64,000 bases of DNA from JACVRM01 sp036824245 (GTDB lineage Bacteria; Actinomycetota; Thermoleophilia; Gaiellales; Gaiellaceae): contig DAITAO010000001.1 in assembly GCA_036824245.1 (NCBI GenBank), positions 1 to 64,000 on the forward strand. The letters are read 5' to 3'. Both the position numbers and the translations under genes were made by a program. Each line of letters begins with the position of its first letter. The stretch's first letter is position 1. The notes below the pieces were generated by a model that saw only the letters and a program-made list of their open reading frames with translations, was not told where the DNA came from and made no database searches. Shown piece after piece: positions 55,990 through 64,000 of the stretch.

Positions 55990-57179
55990 GCAAGCTCCTC
56001 GAGCACGAGCGGGACGGCCTGATCGACGTCTCCCGCGCCAAGGGTCAGCAGAGCGTCCCCCGGGCGGGCCCGGCGCGCCAGGAAACGGGCGCCGTCCGGC
56101 GCGTGCGGCGTCCACGCGACCGCCATGCCCGCACGGACCTCCGAGAGGGCGTCCACCACCTGCTTGCCGGAGACGCCGTCGACCGGCCGCTCGCGCGCGG
56201 GGTAGACATCGGTGACCGCCACGGCGTCCGCGTCGGCGAGCGCGGCGGCCAGCTCGCGCGCAAGATGCCGCGTGCGGGAGAAGAGGTGCGGCTGGAACAG
56301 CACGAGCACCCGACCCTCGTGCGCCTCCCGCACTGCCGCGAGGACAGCCGCCACTTTGGCGGGGTTGTGCGCATAGTCGTCGTAGACCGTGACGCCCGCG
56401 ACCTCGCCGCGGCGCTGCAGCCGGCGCGCAACGCCCTGAAAGGCGGCCAGGGCCTTCGCCGCGGCGCTGCTGTCGACCCCGGCCGACTCGAGGGCGGCCA
56501 GCGCACAGGCTGCGTTGCGTCGGTTGTGCTCGCCCGGCACGGCCAGCTCGACGTCCACGGCTGGGAGGCTCGCGCCGTGCACGACCGTCGGCACGTGTGG
56601 AAGCCACTCGGCGAACAGTGCTTCGACCTCCGCACGAGAGGCGAACTCCGTGTGGTGGTCGAGATCCACGTTCGTGACCACCGCGATGCGCGGACGCAGA
56701 GCAGCGATGGTGCGATCGGACTCGTCCCCCTCGACGACCAGCCAGCCCTGACCCGCGCGCGCGTTGCCGCCCAGCTGCGGCACCTCGCCGCCGATCACGA
56801 ACGCAGGATCGAGCCCCAGACGATCGAGCGAGAAGGCGATCATCGCGGCGGTGGTCGTCTTGCCGTGCGCGCCTGCCACGACGATCGAGTCGCGGAGGGT
56901 CACCAGCTCGGCGAGCAGCTCGGCGCGCGTACGTCCGCTGATCAGACCGCGGAACGCAGTCGAGACGACGGTCTCCCAGCCGGCAGGGGCCTGCGGCGGC
57001 TCGGGAGCCACGGTCACATCGATGCCTGCCGCGCGCACGGCGCGCAGATAGGACGTCTCCACCCGGTCCCAACCGGCCACCTCGGCACCCCACGCCTTGG
57101 CGAGCACGGCATACCCGGAAAGCCCCGCGCCGCCGACGCCCGCGAACCAGATGCGGCGTCCTGTCAGACCGTCGCCCAT
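55986..57179 (-). CDS. murC: UDP-N-acetylmuramate--L-alanine ligase
   Basis: 397 aa Mur ligase: N-terminal FAGVGGAGLSGYAVLA, P-loop VVAGAHGKTTTAAMIAF, TNVDLDHH, PGEHNRRNAACALAAL and VYDDYAHNPAKV. ATG start one base after the murG stop. Adds the first residue of the stem peptide. Confidence 0.96.
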   Translation of the reverse strand: MGDGLTGRRIWFAGVGGAGLSGYAVLAKAWGAEVAGWDRVETSYLRAVRAAGIDVTVAPEPPQAPAGWETVVSTAFRGLISGRTRAELLAELVTLRDSIVVAGAHGKTTTAAMIAFSLDRLGLDPAFVIGGEVPQLGGNARAGQGWLVVEGDESDRTIAALRPRIAVVTNVDLDHHTEFASRAEVEALFAEWLPHVPTVVHGASLPAVDVELAVPGEHNRRNAACALAALESAGVDSSAAAKALAAFQGVARRLQRRGEVAGVTVYDDYAHNPAKVAAVLAAVREAHEGRVLVLFQPHLFSRTRHLARELAAALADADAVAVTDVYPARERPVDGVSGKQVVDALSEVRAGMAVAWTPHAPDGARFLARRARPGDALLTLGAGDVDQAVPLVLEELA

Positions 57180-57180
57180 G

Positions 57181-58254
57181 TCAGGCAGAGGCCAGGCGGA
57201 TCAACTCGTCTGCCACTTCCGCGGCCGCGTCAGGGCGCGCCGCGGCCAGCTGCGCGCGTGACAGCGCCGCGAGGCGCTGCGGGTCGTTCAGAAGCGAGCG
57301 CACCAGCTCGGGCACGCGGCCGAGCTCGCTCTCGGGCACGACGAGCACGCCGCCCTGCCGCTCGAAGTAGCCCGCGTTCTTCGTCTGATGGTCGGCGGTC
57401 GCGAACGGGTATGGAACGAGCACGGCCGGTAGGCCCGCAGCAGCCAGCTCCCACACCGACCCGCCGGCGCGTGCCAGCGCGAGATCGGACGCGGCGTAGG
57501 CAGCGCCGATCTCGTCCGTGAACGCCACGAGCCGATAGTCCTTGCGTCGCACGCGGGGCGCCAGGGCCGCATGGTCGCGGTGGCCGGAAAGGTGCAGCAC
57601 CGGTGGCCCCGCGGCCCCGAAGCTCTCGACGGCAAGCTCGTTGAGCGCGCGTGCGCCCTGGCTGCCTCCGACCACCAGGAGCACGCGTCCGTCGGCGGGC
57701 AGGCCGAAGAGCACACGCGCCTCGACGCGGCCAGCGGGCAGCGACCGGCGCGGGATCGGCCGGCCGGTGACCAGGAACTTCCCGCCGCTCCGTCCCTCGA
57801 GCGGAAAGGAAAGGAAGACGCGCCGAGCGAACCCTGCGGCCAGCCGGTTCGCGAGACCGAGGTGCGCGTCCGCCTCCAGGAGCGCCGCAGGGATGCGCCG
57901 CCTTGCTGCCGCCGCCACCATCGGCCCCGAGACGAAGCCGCCGCCGCCCAGCACGATGTCCGGCCGGCGCGCCGCGAGTATCTGACCGCACGCGCGCAGC
58001 GCGCGCACGTCGGTGAGCAGCGCCCGCGCGAGCGCCACTCCCGGCCGGCGGGGCAGGCCGACCGCCCGAAACGAATCGAAGGCGTAGCCCGCCTCAGGAA
58101 CGAGCCGCGCCTCGACGCGTTCCGGCGACCCGGCGAACGTCACGCGGACGCCGCGCTCCAGAAGCTGCTCCGCGACGGCGAGTGCGGGAAGCACGTGACC
58201 GGCCGTCCCCCCTGCCGCGATCAAGCACGCGAGCTCTTGCCGGTGTTGCGTCAT
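57181..58254 (-). CDS. murG: MurG glycosyltransferase (lipid II synthesis)
   Basis: 357 aa GT28 enzyme on the inner membrane face that adds GlcNAc to lipid I. AAGGTAGHVLPALAVAEQL, GGGGFVSGPMV, VVGGSQGARALNEL, LALARAGGSVWELAAAGLPAVLVPYPFATADHQTKNA. The usual EQN acceptor motif reads EADAHLGLANRL. The start ATG lies 161 nt inside the ftsW frame. Confidence 0.96.
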   Translation of the reverse strand: MTQHRQELACLIAAGGTAGHVLPALAVAEQLLERGVRVTFAGSPERVEARLVPEAGYAFDSFRAVGLPRRPGVALARALLTDVRALRACGQILAARRPDIVLGGGGFVSGPMVAAAARRRIPAALLEADAHLGLANRLAAGFARRVFLSFPLEGRSGGKFLVTGRPIPRRSLPAGRVEARVLFGLPADGRVLLVVGGSQGARALNELAVESFGAAGPPVLHLSGHRDHAALAPRVRRKDYRLVAFTDEIGAAYAASDLALARAGGSVWELAAAGLPAVLVPYPFATADHQTKNAGYFERQGGVLVVPESELGRVPELVRSLLNDPQRLAALSRAQLAAARPDAAAEVADELIRLASA

Positions 58255-59329
58255 CTGCGGCGATGTTAAGGAGGATGCCGGCGGCAGTGAGGCAGACGAC
58301 GAGGCTCGAGCCGCCTGCCGACACGAATGGAAGCGGGATGCCGGTCAGCGGGGCGAGGCCGAGCACGGCCGCGAGGTTGACGATTGCTTGCCCGCAGACG
58401 AGCGTCGTGAGCGCCGCCGCGAGCCGCTTGCCGAAGGGGTCGCGGCAGCGCAGCGCGATGCGGAAGCCCGTGTAGGCGAAGACCGCAAACGCAGCCAGCA
58501 CGGCCGTCGTGCCCACGAGGCCCAGCTCCTCGCCGATGATGGCGAAGATCATGTCCGTATGAGCTTCGGGCAGGTAGAAGTTCTTGAGGACGCTCTCACC
58601 TAGACCGACTCCGAATAGACCGCCCGAGCCCATGCCGATCATGGCTTGCAGCGTCTGGAAGCCGGTGCCGTCGGCGTCTTGCCACGGATCGAGGAAGGTG
58701 AGAAAGCGCTCGCGCCGGTACGGCTCCACCAGGACGGCGGCGAAGGCGAGTGTCAGCGCAAGCGCGCCCGCCCCGGCCAAGAGGCGCAGAGGCGTGCCCG
58801 CCACCACCAGCAGTCCGCCGACCATCACCATCAGCGTCACGGTCGTGCCGAGATCCGGCTCCAGCAGGAGCAGGCCGCAGAAGAGCGCCGTCACGACACC
58901 GAGCGGCTTGGCAAGCTCGCCGAACGTGCGTGGCGCGGGGCGCCGGCTGAGGTACGCCGCCGCCCAGACCGCGACGGCCAGCTTGGCCAGCTCGGAAGGC
59001 TGGAAGACCGCCGGGCCGACCATCAGCCAGCGCGTGGCGCCGTTGACGGTCTCCCCGACCACCAGCACCACGACGCAGAGGAACGCAGCCGCTCCGAGGA
59101 GGAGTGGCGACAGGTAGCGCAACACGCGGAAGTTGAGCCGTGAGACGGCGATCATCAGCACGAGCCCGGCGACCGCGTAGACGGACTGCCGCTTGAGGTA
59201 GAAGCCGGGGTCGCTGTCGCCGAGCGTCGCCGGTGCCGACGTGGCGCTGTAGACCATGACGAGGCCGAAGGCGACCAGGCCGAGAGTGACGAGGACGAGT
59301 AGCGTGGACTCGAGCTGACCCTTCTTCAC
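58094..59329 (-). CDS. ftsW: FtsW, lipid II polymerase of the SEDS family (out-of-phase 3' end)
   Basis: Divisome glycosyltransferase, 411 aa as read, ten membrane helices. LVMVYSATSAP, GATRWLMVGPAVFQPSELAKLAV, LLLEPDLGTTVTL, GMGSGGLFGVGLGESVLKNFYLPEAHTDMIFAIIGEELG, PLPFVSAGGSSLVVCL and GILLNIA. After that last helix the frame runs 161 nt into murG, adding ~52 Arg-rich residues without family character. An ATGA junction is present but one base out of phase, so an indel or a true long overlap is possible. GTG 59329. Confidence 0.88.
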   Translation of the reverse strand: MKKGQLESTLLVLVTLGLVAFGLVMVYSATSAPATLGDSDPGFYLKRQSVYAVAGLVLMIAVSRLNFRVLRYLSPLLLGAAAFLCVVVLVVGETVNGATRWLMVGPAVFQPSELAKLAVAVWAAAYLSRRPAPRTFGELAKPLGVVTALFCGLLLLEPDLGTTVTLMVMVGGLLVVAGTPLRLLAGAGALALTLAFAAVLVEPYRRERFLTFLDPWQDADGTGFQTLQAMIGMGSGGLFGVGLGESVLKNFYLPEAHTDMIFAIIGEELGLVGTTAVLAAFAVFAYTGFRIALRCRDPFGKRLAAALTTLVCGQAIVNLAAVLGLAPLTGIPLPFVSAGGSSLVVCLTAAGILLNIAADDATPARARVLDRGRGDGRSRASRTRRRGAASGARRPRDVRRVAGTRRGAARS

Positions 59330-59399
59330 GCCCCTGGCCTCCTTCGGCTCCCGGCCGGCGGAGCCGGCGCGGCGAGTCGCCCCAACGACGTGAAGAGCC

Positions 59400-60620
59400 T
59401 CACAGTGCCTCCACGAGACGTCGGAAGTCGTCGCCTCGCTGCTCGAAGCTCTCGTACTGGTCGTAGCTCGCGCAGGCTGGCGACAAGAGGACGACCTCGC
59501 CGCGCTCCGCATCGCGGGCAGCGGCGGCAACTGCGCCCGCGATCGTCCCGACGCGCTCGTACGGCCGGCCCGTCGCACCGAGCGCTTCGGCGAGCTCGTC
59601 CGCGGCCTCGCCCACCAGGTAGACGGCGCGCACCCGCTCGGGGAGCCAGCGGGCGAACGCGCCGAAATCCTCGCCCTTGGCGCGGCCGCCGAGGATCAGG
59701 CGCACGGGAGCGTCGTACGCCTGGATGCCGCTCCGCACTGCGAACGTGTTCGTCGCGATCGAGTCGTTGACCCAGCGGACGCCGTCTCGCTCACGAACCA
59801 GCTCCAGGCGGTGCGGAACTCCTGCGAACTCACTCAGGGCGCGCGCGATCGCGTCGTCGCCGATCCCCGCCGCCCGTGCCGCCGCGGTTGCCGCCGCCGC
59901 GTTCGCACGGTTGTGTGCGCCCGGCAGACGGGGCTCGGCCGGCAGCTCGTCGTCGGCCGCGAACTGGATACCCTCGAGTCCCAGCCCGCGCGGCGCGATC
60001 TTGTGGCGTGCCCGCTCGAAGATGCGGAGCTTCGCCGCCGCGTACTGCTCGAGCGTTCCGTGGCGGTCGAGATGGTCGGGCTCGAGGTTGAGCAGCACCG
60101 CCACTTCAAGGTCGAGCTCCTGCACGTCCTCGAGCTGGAACGACGACAGCTCGCAGACGATCCACGCGTCCTCGGGCGGGCTCAACGACGTGAGCGGCCG
60201 TCCCACGTTCCCACCCACGGCGACCGGGCGCCCCGCTGCATGGAAGATCGTCCCCAGCAGCTCGGTGGTCGTCGTCTTGCCTTTGGTGCCCGTCACGCCG
60301 ACGAACGGGCGCGGCCGCAGGAGCCGGAAGCCGAGCTCGATCTCGCTCCAAACCGGCACGCCGGCCGCGCGCGCGGCGACCACCGGCGCTGCCTCGCCGG
60401 GTACTCCGGGGCTTTTGATCAGCACGTCGACGTCGCCCTCCACGACTCCCCCTTCGTGTCCGAGCAAAACTTCGACGCCTGCCGCCACAAGCCTGCCCGC
60501 GTCGATGGCGGGATCGCGATCCACGGCCACGACCTGGATGCCCCGACCTGCGAGCGCGAGCGCAGCCGCCTGACCCGAGCGTGCCAGGCCCACCACGACG
60601 GCGCGACGCGGGAGCTCCAC
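59400..60620 (-). CDS. murD: UDP-N-acetylmuramoylalanine--D-glutamate ligase
   Basis: 406 aa: VVVGLARSGQAAALALAGRG, KSPGVPGEAAPVV, P-loop VGVTGTKGKTTTTELL, ELSSFQLE, NLEPDHLDRHGTLEQYAAAK, PGAHNRANAAAATAAA, WVNDSIATN, LLSPACASYDQYESFEQRGDDFR. GTG 60620 shares a base with the mraY stop. Confidence 0.96.
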   Translation of the reverse strand: MELPRRAVVVGLARSGQAAALALAGRGIQVVAVDRDPAIDAGRLVAAGVEVLLGHEGGVVEGDVDVLIKSPGVPGEAAPVVAARAAGVPVWSEIELGFRLLRPRPFVGVTGTKGKTTTTELLGTIFHAAGRPVAVGGNVGRPLTSLSPPEDAWIVCELSSFQLEDVQELDLEVAVLLNLEPDHLDRHGTLEQYAAAKLRIFERARHKIAPRGLGLEGIQFAADDELPAEPRLPGAHNRANAAAATAAARAAGIGDDAIARALSEFAGVPHRLELVRERDGVRWVNDSIATNTFAVRSGIQAYDAPVRLILGGRAKGEDFGAFARWLPERVRAVYLVGEAADELAEALGATGRPYERVGTIAGAVAAAARDAERGEVVLLSPACASYDQYESFEQRGDDFRRLVEAL

Positions 60621-61627
60621 TAGCGTGGGAAGTCGAAGAAGAACTCGCGGTAGAGCGCGAACGCGATTCCGCACAGAATCGCCGCGGTGATCCAGAACCG
60701 CACCATGATCTTGGTCTCTGACCAGGCCTTCATCTCGAAGTGATGGTGGATAGGCGCCATCAGGAAGATCCGCCGCCCCCAGTACTTGAAGCTGAACACC
60801 TGGAGCATCACGGAGAGCGCCGCGATGACGAAGATGCCGCCGACCAGCAGCAGCAGCAACTCGGTCTTCGTCATCACCGCGAAGCCGCCCAGCGCGCCGC
60901 CGATCGCCATGGAGCCCGTGTCGCCCATGAAGATGTCGGCGGGAAAGGCGTTGAACCAGAGGAAGCCGATCGTCGCCCCCGCCAGCGCGCCGCCCAGCAC
61001 GGCCATGTCGAGGTACACATCGGTCGGCGATCCGATCTGCGTCACGCGGATGTTCGTGAACACGTTGATGGCGGTGAAGGTGATCAGCGCGATGATTCCC
61101 GTGCCGGCAGCCAGCCCGTCGATCCCGTCGGTGAGGTTCACGCCGTTTGCCGCCCCGGCGATGACGAGGAAGAGCAGCGGATACCAGAGCCACCAGAGAT
61201 CGATGTCGCCGACGGCCGGGACATAGACCGCGGTCTCGAGGTCCTCGTGCACCGTCGCCCACCCGAGGAAGAACGTGATGGCGAGGAGGAGGAGCAGCTT
61301 CCAGCGGCCTGCCAGGCCGAGCGAGCGCCGGTGTGTGACCTTGATGAAATCGTCCACGAAGCCGATCGCGGCACAGCCGAGCGTCACCCCGAACACGGCG
61401 AGGGCGGACACCGTGTACTCGCTGAGGAGCAGGAACGGCACCGTTGCGCCGATCACGATCAAGAGGCCGCCCATGACCGGCGTGCCCTGCTTGACCACGT
61501 GGCCGGCGGGACCCTCCTCGCGGATCTGCTGACCCAGCTCGTGGCGGCGCATGAACTCGATGAACTTGGGGCCCGCGAGAATCGCGATCACCATCCCCAG
61601 GATGCCTGCCAGGATGACGCGTTCCAT
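60620..61627 (-). CDS. mraY: Phospho-N-acetylmuramoyl-pentapeptide transferase
   Basis: 335 aa, ten membrane helices; makes lipid I. GTPVMGGLLIV, GFVDDFIKVTHRRSLGL (Asp-Asp motif), NGVNLTDGIDGLAAG, FLWFNAFPADIFMGDTGSMAIGGALG and MAPIHHHFEMKAWSETKI. ATG start overlaps the murF stop (TGATG). Confidence 0.97.
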   Translation of the reverse strand: MERVILAGILGMVIAILAGPKFIEFMRRHELGQQIREEGPAGHVVKQGTPVMGGLLIVIGATVPFLLLSEYTVSALAVFGVTLGCAAIGFVDDFIKVTHRRSLGLAGRWKLLLLLAITFFLGWATVHEDLETAVYVPAVGDIDLWWLWYPLLFLVIAGAANGVNLTDGIDGLAAGTGIIALITFTAINVFTNIRVTQIGSPTDVYLDMAVLGGALAGATIGFLWFNAFPADIFMGDTGSMAIGGALGGFAVMTKTELLLLLVGGIFVIAALSVMLQVFSFKYWGRRIFLMAPIHHHFEMKAWSETKIMVRFWITAAILCGIAFALYREFFFDFPR

Positions 61628-62928
61628 CAGACGGTGGCTACTGCAAGCGCCTCGGCGACCGCCTCCAGGCCGGCCGAGCGCGAGGCCTTGACGAGCACGC
61701 AGTCGCCCGGCCGCGCAAGCGTCCCGAGGCGCTCGAGTGCCTCCGGGACGCCGGCCAGCGATTCGGCTCCAGCCGGGCCCTCCTCGACGTACGCGGCTGC
61801 CAACGGTCCGACCGCGAGCACCACATCGATCCCGAGCTCCGCCGCCGCACGACCCACCTGGCGGTGATAGGCGAGCGCGTCAGGTCCGAGCTCGGCCATC
61901 TCGCCGAGCACGGCGACCGTGCGCCGCCCGGCGGCCCGCTCCACGAGATGGACAAGCGCAGCACGCATGGAGACCGGATTGGCGTTCCAGGCATCGTTGA
62001 TGAGCAGCCCGCCCCCCGGCAAGGGCAGTTCGTCGCCGCGCCAGCGCGACATCTCGATCTGCCCGGCGCCCCGCTGCACGTCCTCCAGCGGCAACCCGAG
62101 CGCCTCGTAGGCGAGCAGAGCAGCCGCCGCATTGGCGGCATGGTGGCGAGCAGCCAGGTTGAGCTCGAGCTCCAGCGAGTGTCCGCGCAGGTCGAATGTG
62201 ACGCGCGAGCCGTCGTCGAGCGGCTCGAAGGCGACGACACTCGCGTCGCCCCCCTCGCCGAACCGGCGCACGTCGAGGTCGGCGCGCAGATGTTCCTCCA
62301 GCTCGCCCTCCCCCGCCGGGACGATCGCAACGGCTCCGGAAGCCAGCGCGGAGAGGAGCTCCGACTTGGCACGGGCCACGCCGGCCAGGGACTGCACGAA
62401 CTCCAGATGAGCGGGGCCGATGCTTGTGATCACGCCCACGTCGGGATGGGCGATGTCGCACAGGGCCGCGATCTGGCCAAAGCCGCGCATGGCAAGCTCG
62501 ACCACCGCGATCTTGGTGTCGTCCTCCAGCCTGCAGAGGGTGAGCGGCACGCCCAGCTCGGCGTTGTAGCTCGCCTCGGCGGCCACCGTCCGCGCGTGCG
62601 GGCGGCAGAGCGCGGCGAGGATGTCCTTGGTCGTGGTCTTGCCCATCGAGCCGGTGATCCCGACCACCTGCGCCGAGCTGCGGTCGCGGACGGCGCGGCC
62701 GAGCGCGGCCAGTGCGGCGAAGGCATCGTCGGGCAGCAGCACGGCCGCGGCGCCGCGGGCGAAGGCGTGGTCGCGGAAGTCCGAGCCGTCCGCGACGGCG
62801 ACGAACAGATCGCCCTCCTCGATCCGCCGCGAGTCGATCTGAACTCCGGTCACCTGATCCGCCCACCCCGCCGGCACAAGCCGGCCCGGGCAGAGGGCGG
62901 CGATCTCGTCGAGGGCCAGCGGGATCAT
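61627..62928 (-). CDS. murF: UDP-MurNAc-tripeptide--D-alanyl-D-alanine ligase
   Basis: 433 aa: TGVQIDSRRIEEGDLFVA, P-loop VVGITGSMGKTTTKDIL, NAELGVPLTL, VVELAMRGFGQI, TSIGPAHLEF, NAWNANPVSMRAAL-type LINDAWNANPVSM and LGEMAELG. ATG start 6 nt after murE. Confidence 0.96.
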   Translation of the reverse strand: MIPLALDEIAALCPGRLVPAGWADQVTGVQIDSRRIEEGDLFVAVADGSDFRDHAFARGAAAVLLPDDAFAALAALGRAVRDRSSAQVVGITGSMGKTTTKDILAALCRPHARTVAAEASYNAELGVPLTLCRLEDDTKIAVVELAMRGFGQIAALCDIAHPDVGVITSIGPAHLEFVQSLAGVARAKSELLSALASGAVAIVPAGEGELEEHLRADLDVRRFGEGGDASVVAFEPLDDGSRVTFDLRGHSLELELNLAARHHAANAAAALLAYEALGLPLEDVQRGAGQIEMSRWRGDELPLPGGGLLINDAWNANPVSMRAALVHLVERAAGRRTVAVLGEMAELGPDALAYHRQVGRAAAELGIDVVLAVGPLAAAYVEEGPAGAESLAGVPEALERLGTLARPGDCVLVKASRSAGLEAVAEALAVATV

Positions 62929-62934
62929 GCCCTG

Positions 62935-64000
62935 CTAGCGCTCCCTGGCGGCTGCGAGCGACCGTAGCGCCTCGCGAGCCACCTCGCGGTCGTCGAAAGG
63001 CAGGATGCGGCCCGCGATCTCCTGCCCCTGCTCGTGGCCCTTGCCTGCGATCACGACCACGTCGCCCGGCCCGGCGAGCTCGATCGCGCGGTTGATGGCG
63101 GCCCGGCGATCGAGAATGACGTCGACCTCACCCACCACCCCGGTGAGCACGTCCTCGACGATCGCCTCCGGATCCTCGCTGCGCGGGTTGTCGGACGTCA
63201 CGATCGCCACATCGGCGAGCTCGCCGGCCGCCCGCCCCATCATGGGCCGCTTGCCACGGTCGCGGTCACCGCCCGCGCCGAATACGCAGAGAACTCGACC
63301 CGTGGCCAGCTCCCGCGCCGTCTCGAGCACGTTGGCCAGGGCATCCGGCTTGTGCGAGTAGTCCACGATCACTTCGAAGGTCTGGCCTTCGTCGACGGGC
63401 TCGAAACGACCCGGCACGCCCGCGACAGCGGCGAGGCCGGAGGCGATCGCGCCGGGCTCGACGTCGACGAAGCGAGCCAGGCAGACGGCGGCCAGCGCAT
63501 TCTCGACGTTGAAGCGTCCACGCAGGCGAGTCTCGATCTCGATCCCCGCCGCACGGAAACGCGCCCCGGCCGCCGTCAGCTCGAGCTCCTCGGGGCGAAC
63601 GTCCGCGTCGTCCGCGAAGCCGAAGGTAACGAGCTCGCCGCCGGCGACGCGAAGCTCATCGGCCAGCCGCCGGCCCCATGGATCCGAGACGTTGACTGCG
63701 GCCTGCGGAGGCGGCTCGTCGACGAAGAGCCGCCGCTTGGCCTCGAAGTACCGCTCCATGGAGCCGTGGAAGTCCAGGTGCTCCTGCGTGAGGTTGGTGA
63801 AGGCAAGCGCAGCGAAGCGCAGGCCGTCCAGGCGACGCAGCTCGGAGCCGTGCGATGTGGCCTCGAGCACGCAGCTGCGATTGCCGGCGTCCAGCATGTC
63901 TCTCAAGGTTCGCTGCAGATCGACGGATTCCGGCGTGGTACGAACGGCCGGGCGCCGCTCGGCGCCCACACGACTTTCGATGGTGCCGAGCAGGCCCGGC
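62935..64000 (-). CDS. murE: UDP-MurNAc-L-Ala-D-Glu ligase MurE (5' end beyond window)
   Basis: The visible 354 codons lack the N-terminus and P-loop. LEATSHGSELRRLDGLRF, TNLTQEHLDFHGSMERYFEAKRRLF, VDYSHKPDALANVLETAR, CVFGAGGDRDRGKRPMMGRAA and TSDNPRSEDPEAI. The DNPRSE motif is the one linked with meso-diaminopimelate rather than lysine, suggesting a DAP-type wall. Confidence 0.95.
   Translation of the reverse strand, partial: PGLLGTIESRVGAERRPAVRTTPESVDLQRTLRDMLDAGNRSCVLEATSHGSELRRLDGLRFAALAFTNLTQEHLDFHGSMERYFEAKRRLFVDEPPPQAAVNVSDPWGRRLADELRVAGGELVTFGFADDADVRPEELELTAAGARFRAAGIEIETRLRGRFNVENALAAVCLARFVDVEPGAIASGLAAVAGVPGRFEPVDEGQTFEVIVDYSHKPDALANVLETARELATGRVLCVFGAGGDRDRGKRPMMGRAAGELADVAIVTSDNPRSEDPEAIVEDVLTGVVGEVDVILDRRAAINRAIELAGPGDVVVIAGKGHEQGQEIAGRILPFDDREVAREALRSLAAARER

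Overview
The window is high-GC DNA with many GTG starts, 1-11 nt gene overlaps and little intergenic space. Gene content (split gcvPA/gcvPB, a SigB/F-type sigma factor beside an RsbW-like protein, an alaS-ruvX-mltG-aro-efp block, a mur/fts cluster with DNRPSE-type MurE ligase motif, no outer-membrane genes) points to an actinobacterium, probably of the Thermoleophilia (Gaiellales/Solirubrobacterales-like). That placement is inference. One 100-N assembly gap shows that this is a draft scaffold. No phage, IS element, plasmid or CRISPR feature was seen; it is a chromosomal housekeeping region with a few accessory islands.

Layout. 1-11.5 kb (minus): alaS, ruvX, mltG, aroE, aroC, a fused aroK-aroB, aroQ, pepQ and efp, preceded by an RsbW-like protein, a SigB/F sigma factor and a GNAT gene; a VOC gene sits on the plus strand between mltG and aroE. 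11.5-20 kb (minus): mnmA, a probable 6S RNA with its own promoter and terminator, then an operon read MBL hydrolase, hisS, aspS, coiled-coil protein, two paralogous membrane-anchored disordered proteins, RlpA-like protein. 20-26.4 kb (minus): histidine degradation (ftcD, hutH, a 73-residue membrane protein, hutU, hutI). 26.4-33 kb (plus): methyltransferase, uracil-DNA glycosylase, a heterodimeric ABC exporter, a membrane protein, an HD-domain protein and tRNA-Gln.

33-38.8 kb is the most unusual part: a lipoprotein, an MFS-cNMP fusion, and facing away from it a short acidic protein made of perfect 18-residue repeats (EGHYLPDSQVEQLEDKDV) interrupted by the assembly gap; then a GAF protein, a cytoplasmic subtilase, an FTCD-type cyclodeaminase, a small conserved protein and an ECF sigma factor. 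38.8-47.6 kb is mixed: aquaporin, tag, tRNA-Glu followed by tandem hairpins, a ribbon-helix-helix/Clp-N/DUF4177 fusion with an 11-bp iterated operator, an M3-like peptidase, a response regulator, gltX, nfo, a Cys-rich protein and a cation/proton antiporter. 47.6-64 kb (minus): the division/wall cluster murE-murF-mraY-murD-ftsW-murG-murC-murB-ftsQ-ftsZ followed by the glycine cleavage operon gcvT-gcvH-gcvPA-gcvPB and threonine aldolase.

Regulatory theme. At about fifteen transcription-unit heads a TANNNT -10 hexamer lies exactly 6-8 nt before the start codon, which predicts leaderless mRNAs; in two divergent pairs one quasi-palindromic -10 serves both genes. ftsZ and the repeat protein are exceptions, with a leader and a strong Shine-Dalgarno. 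All functional calls come from reading motifs in the translations; no database search was run.
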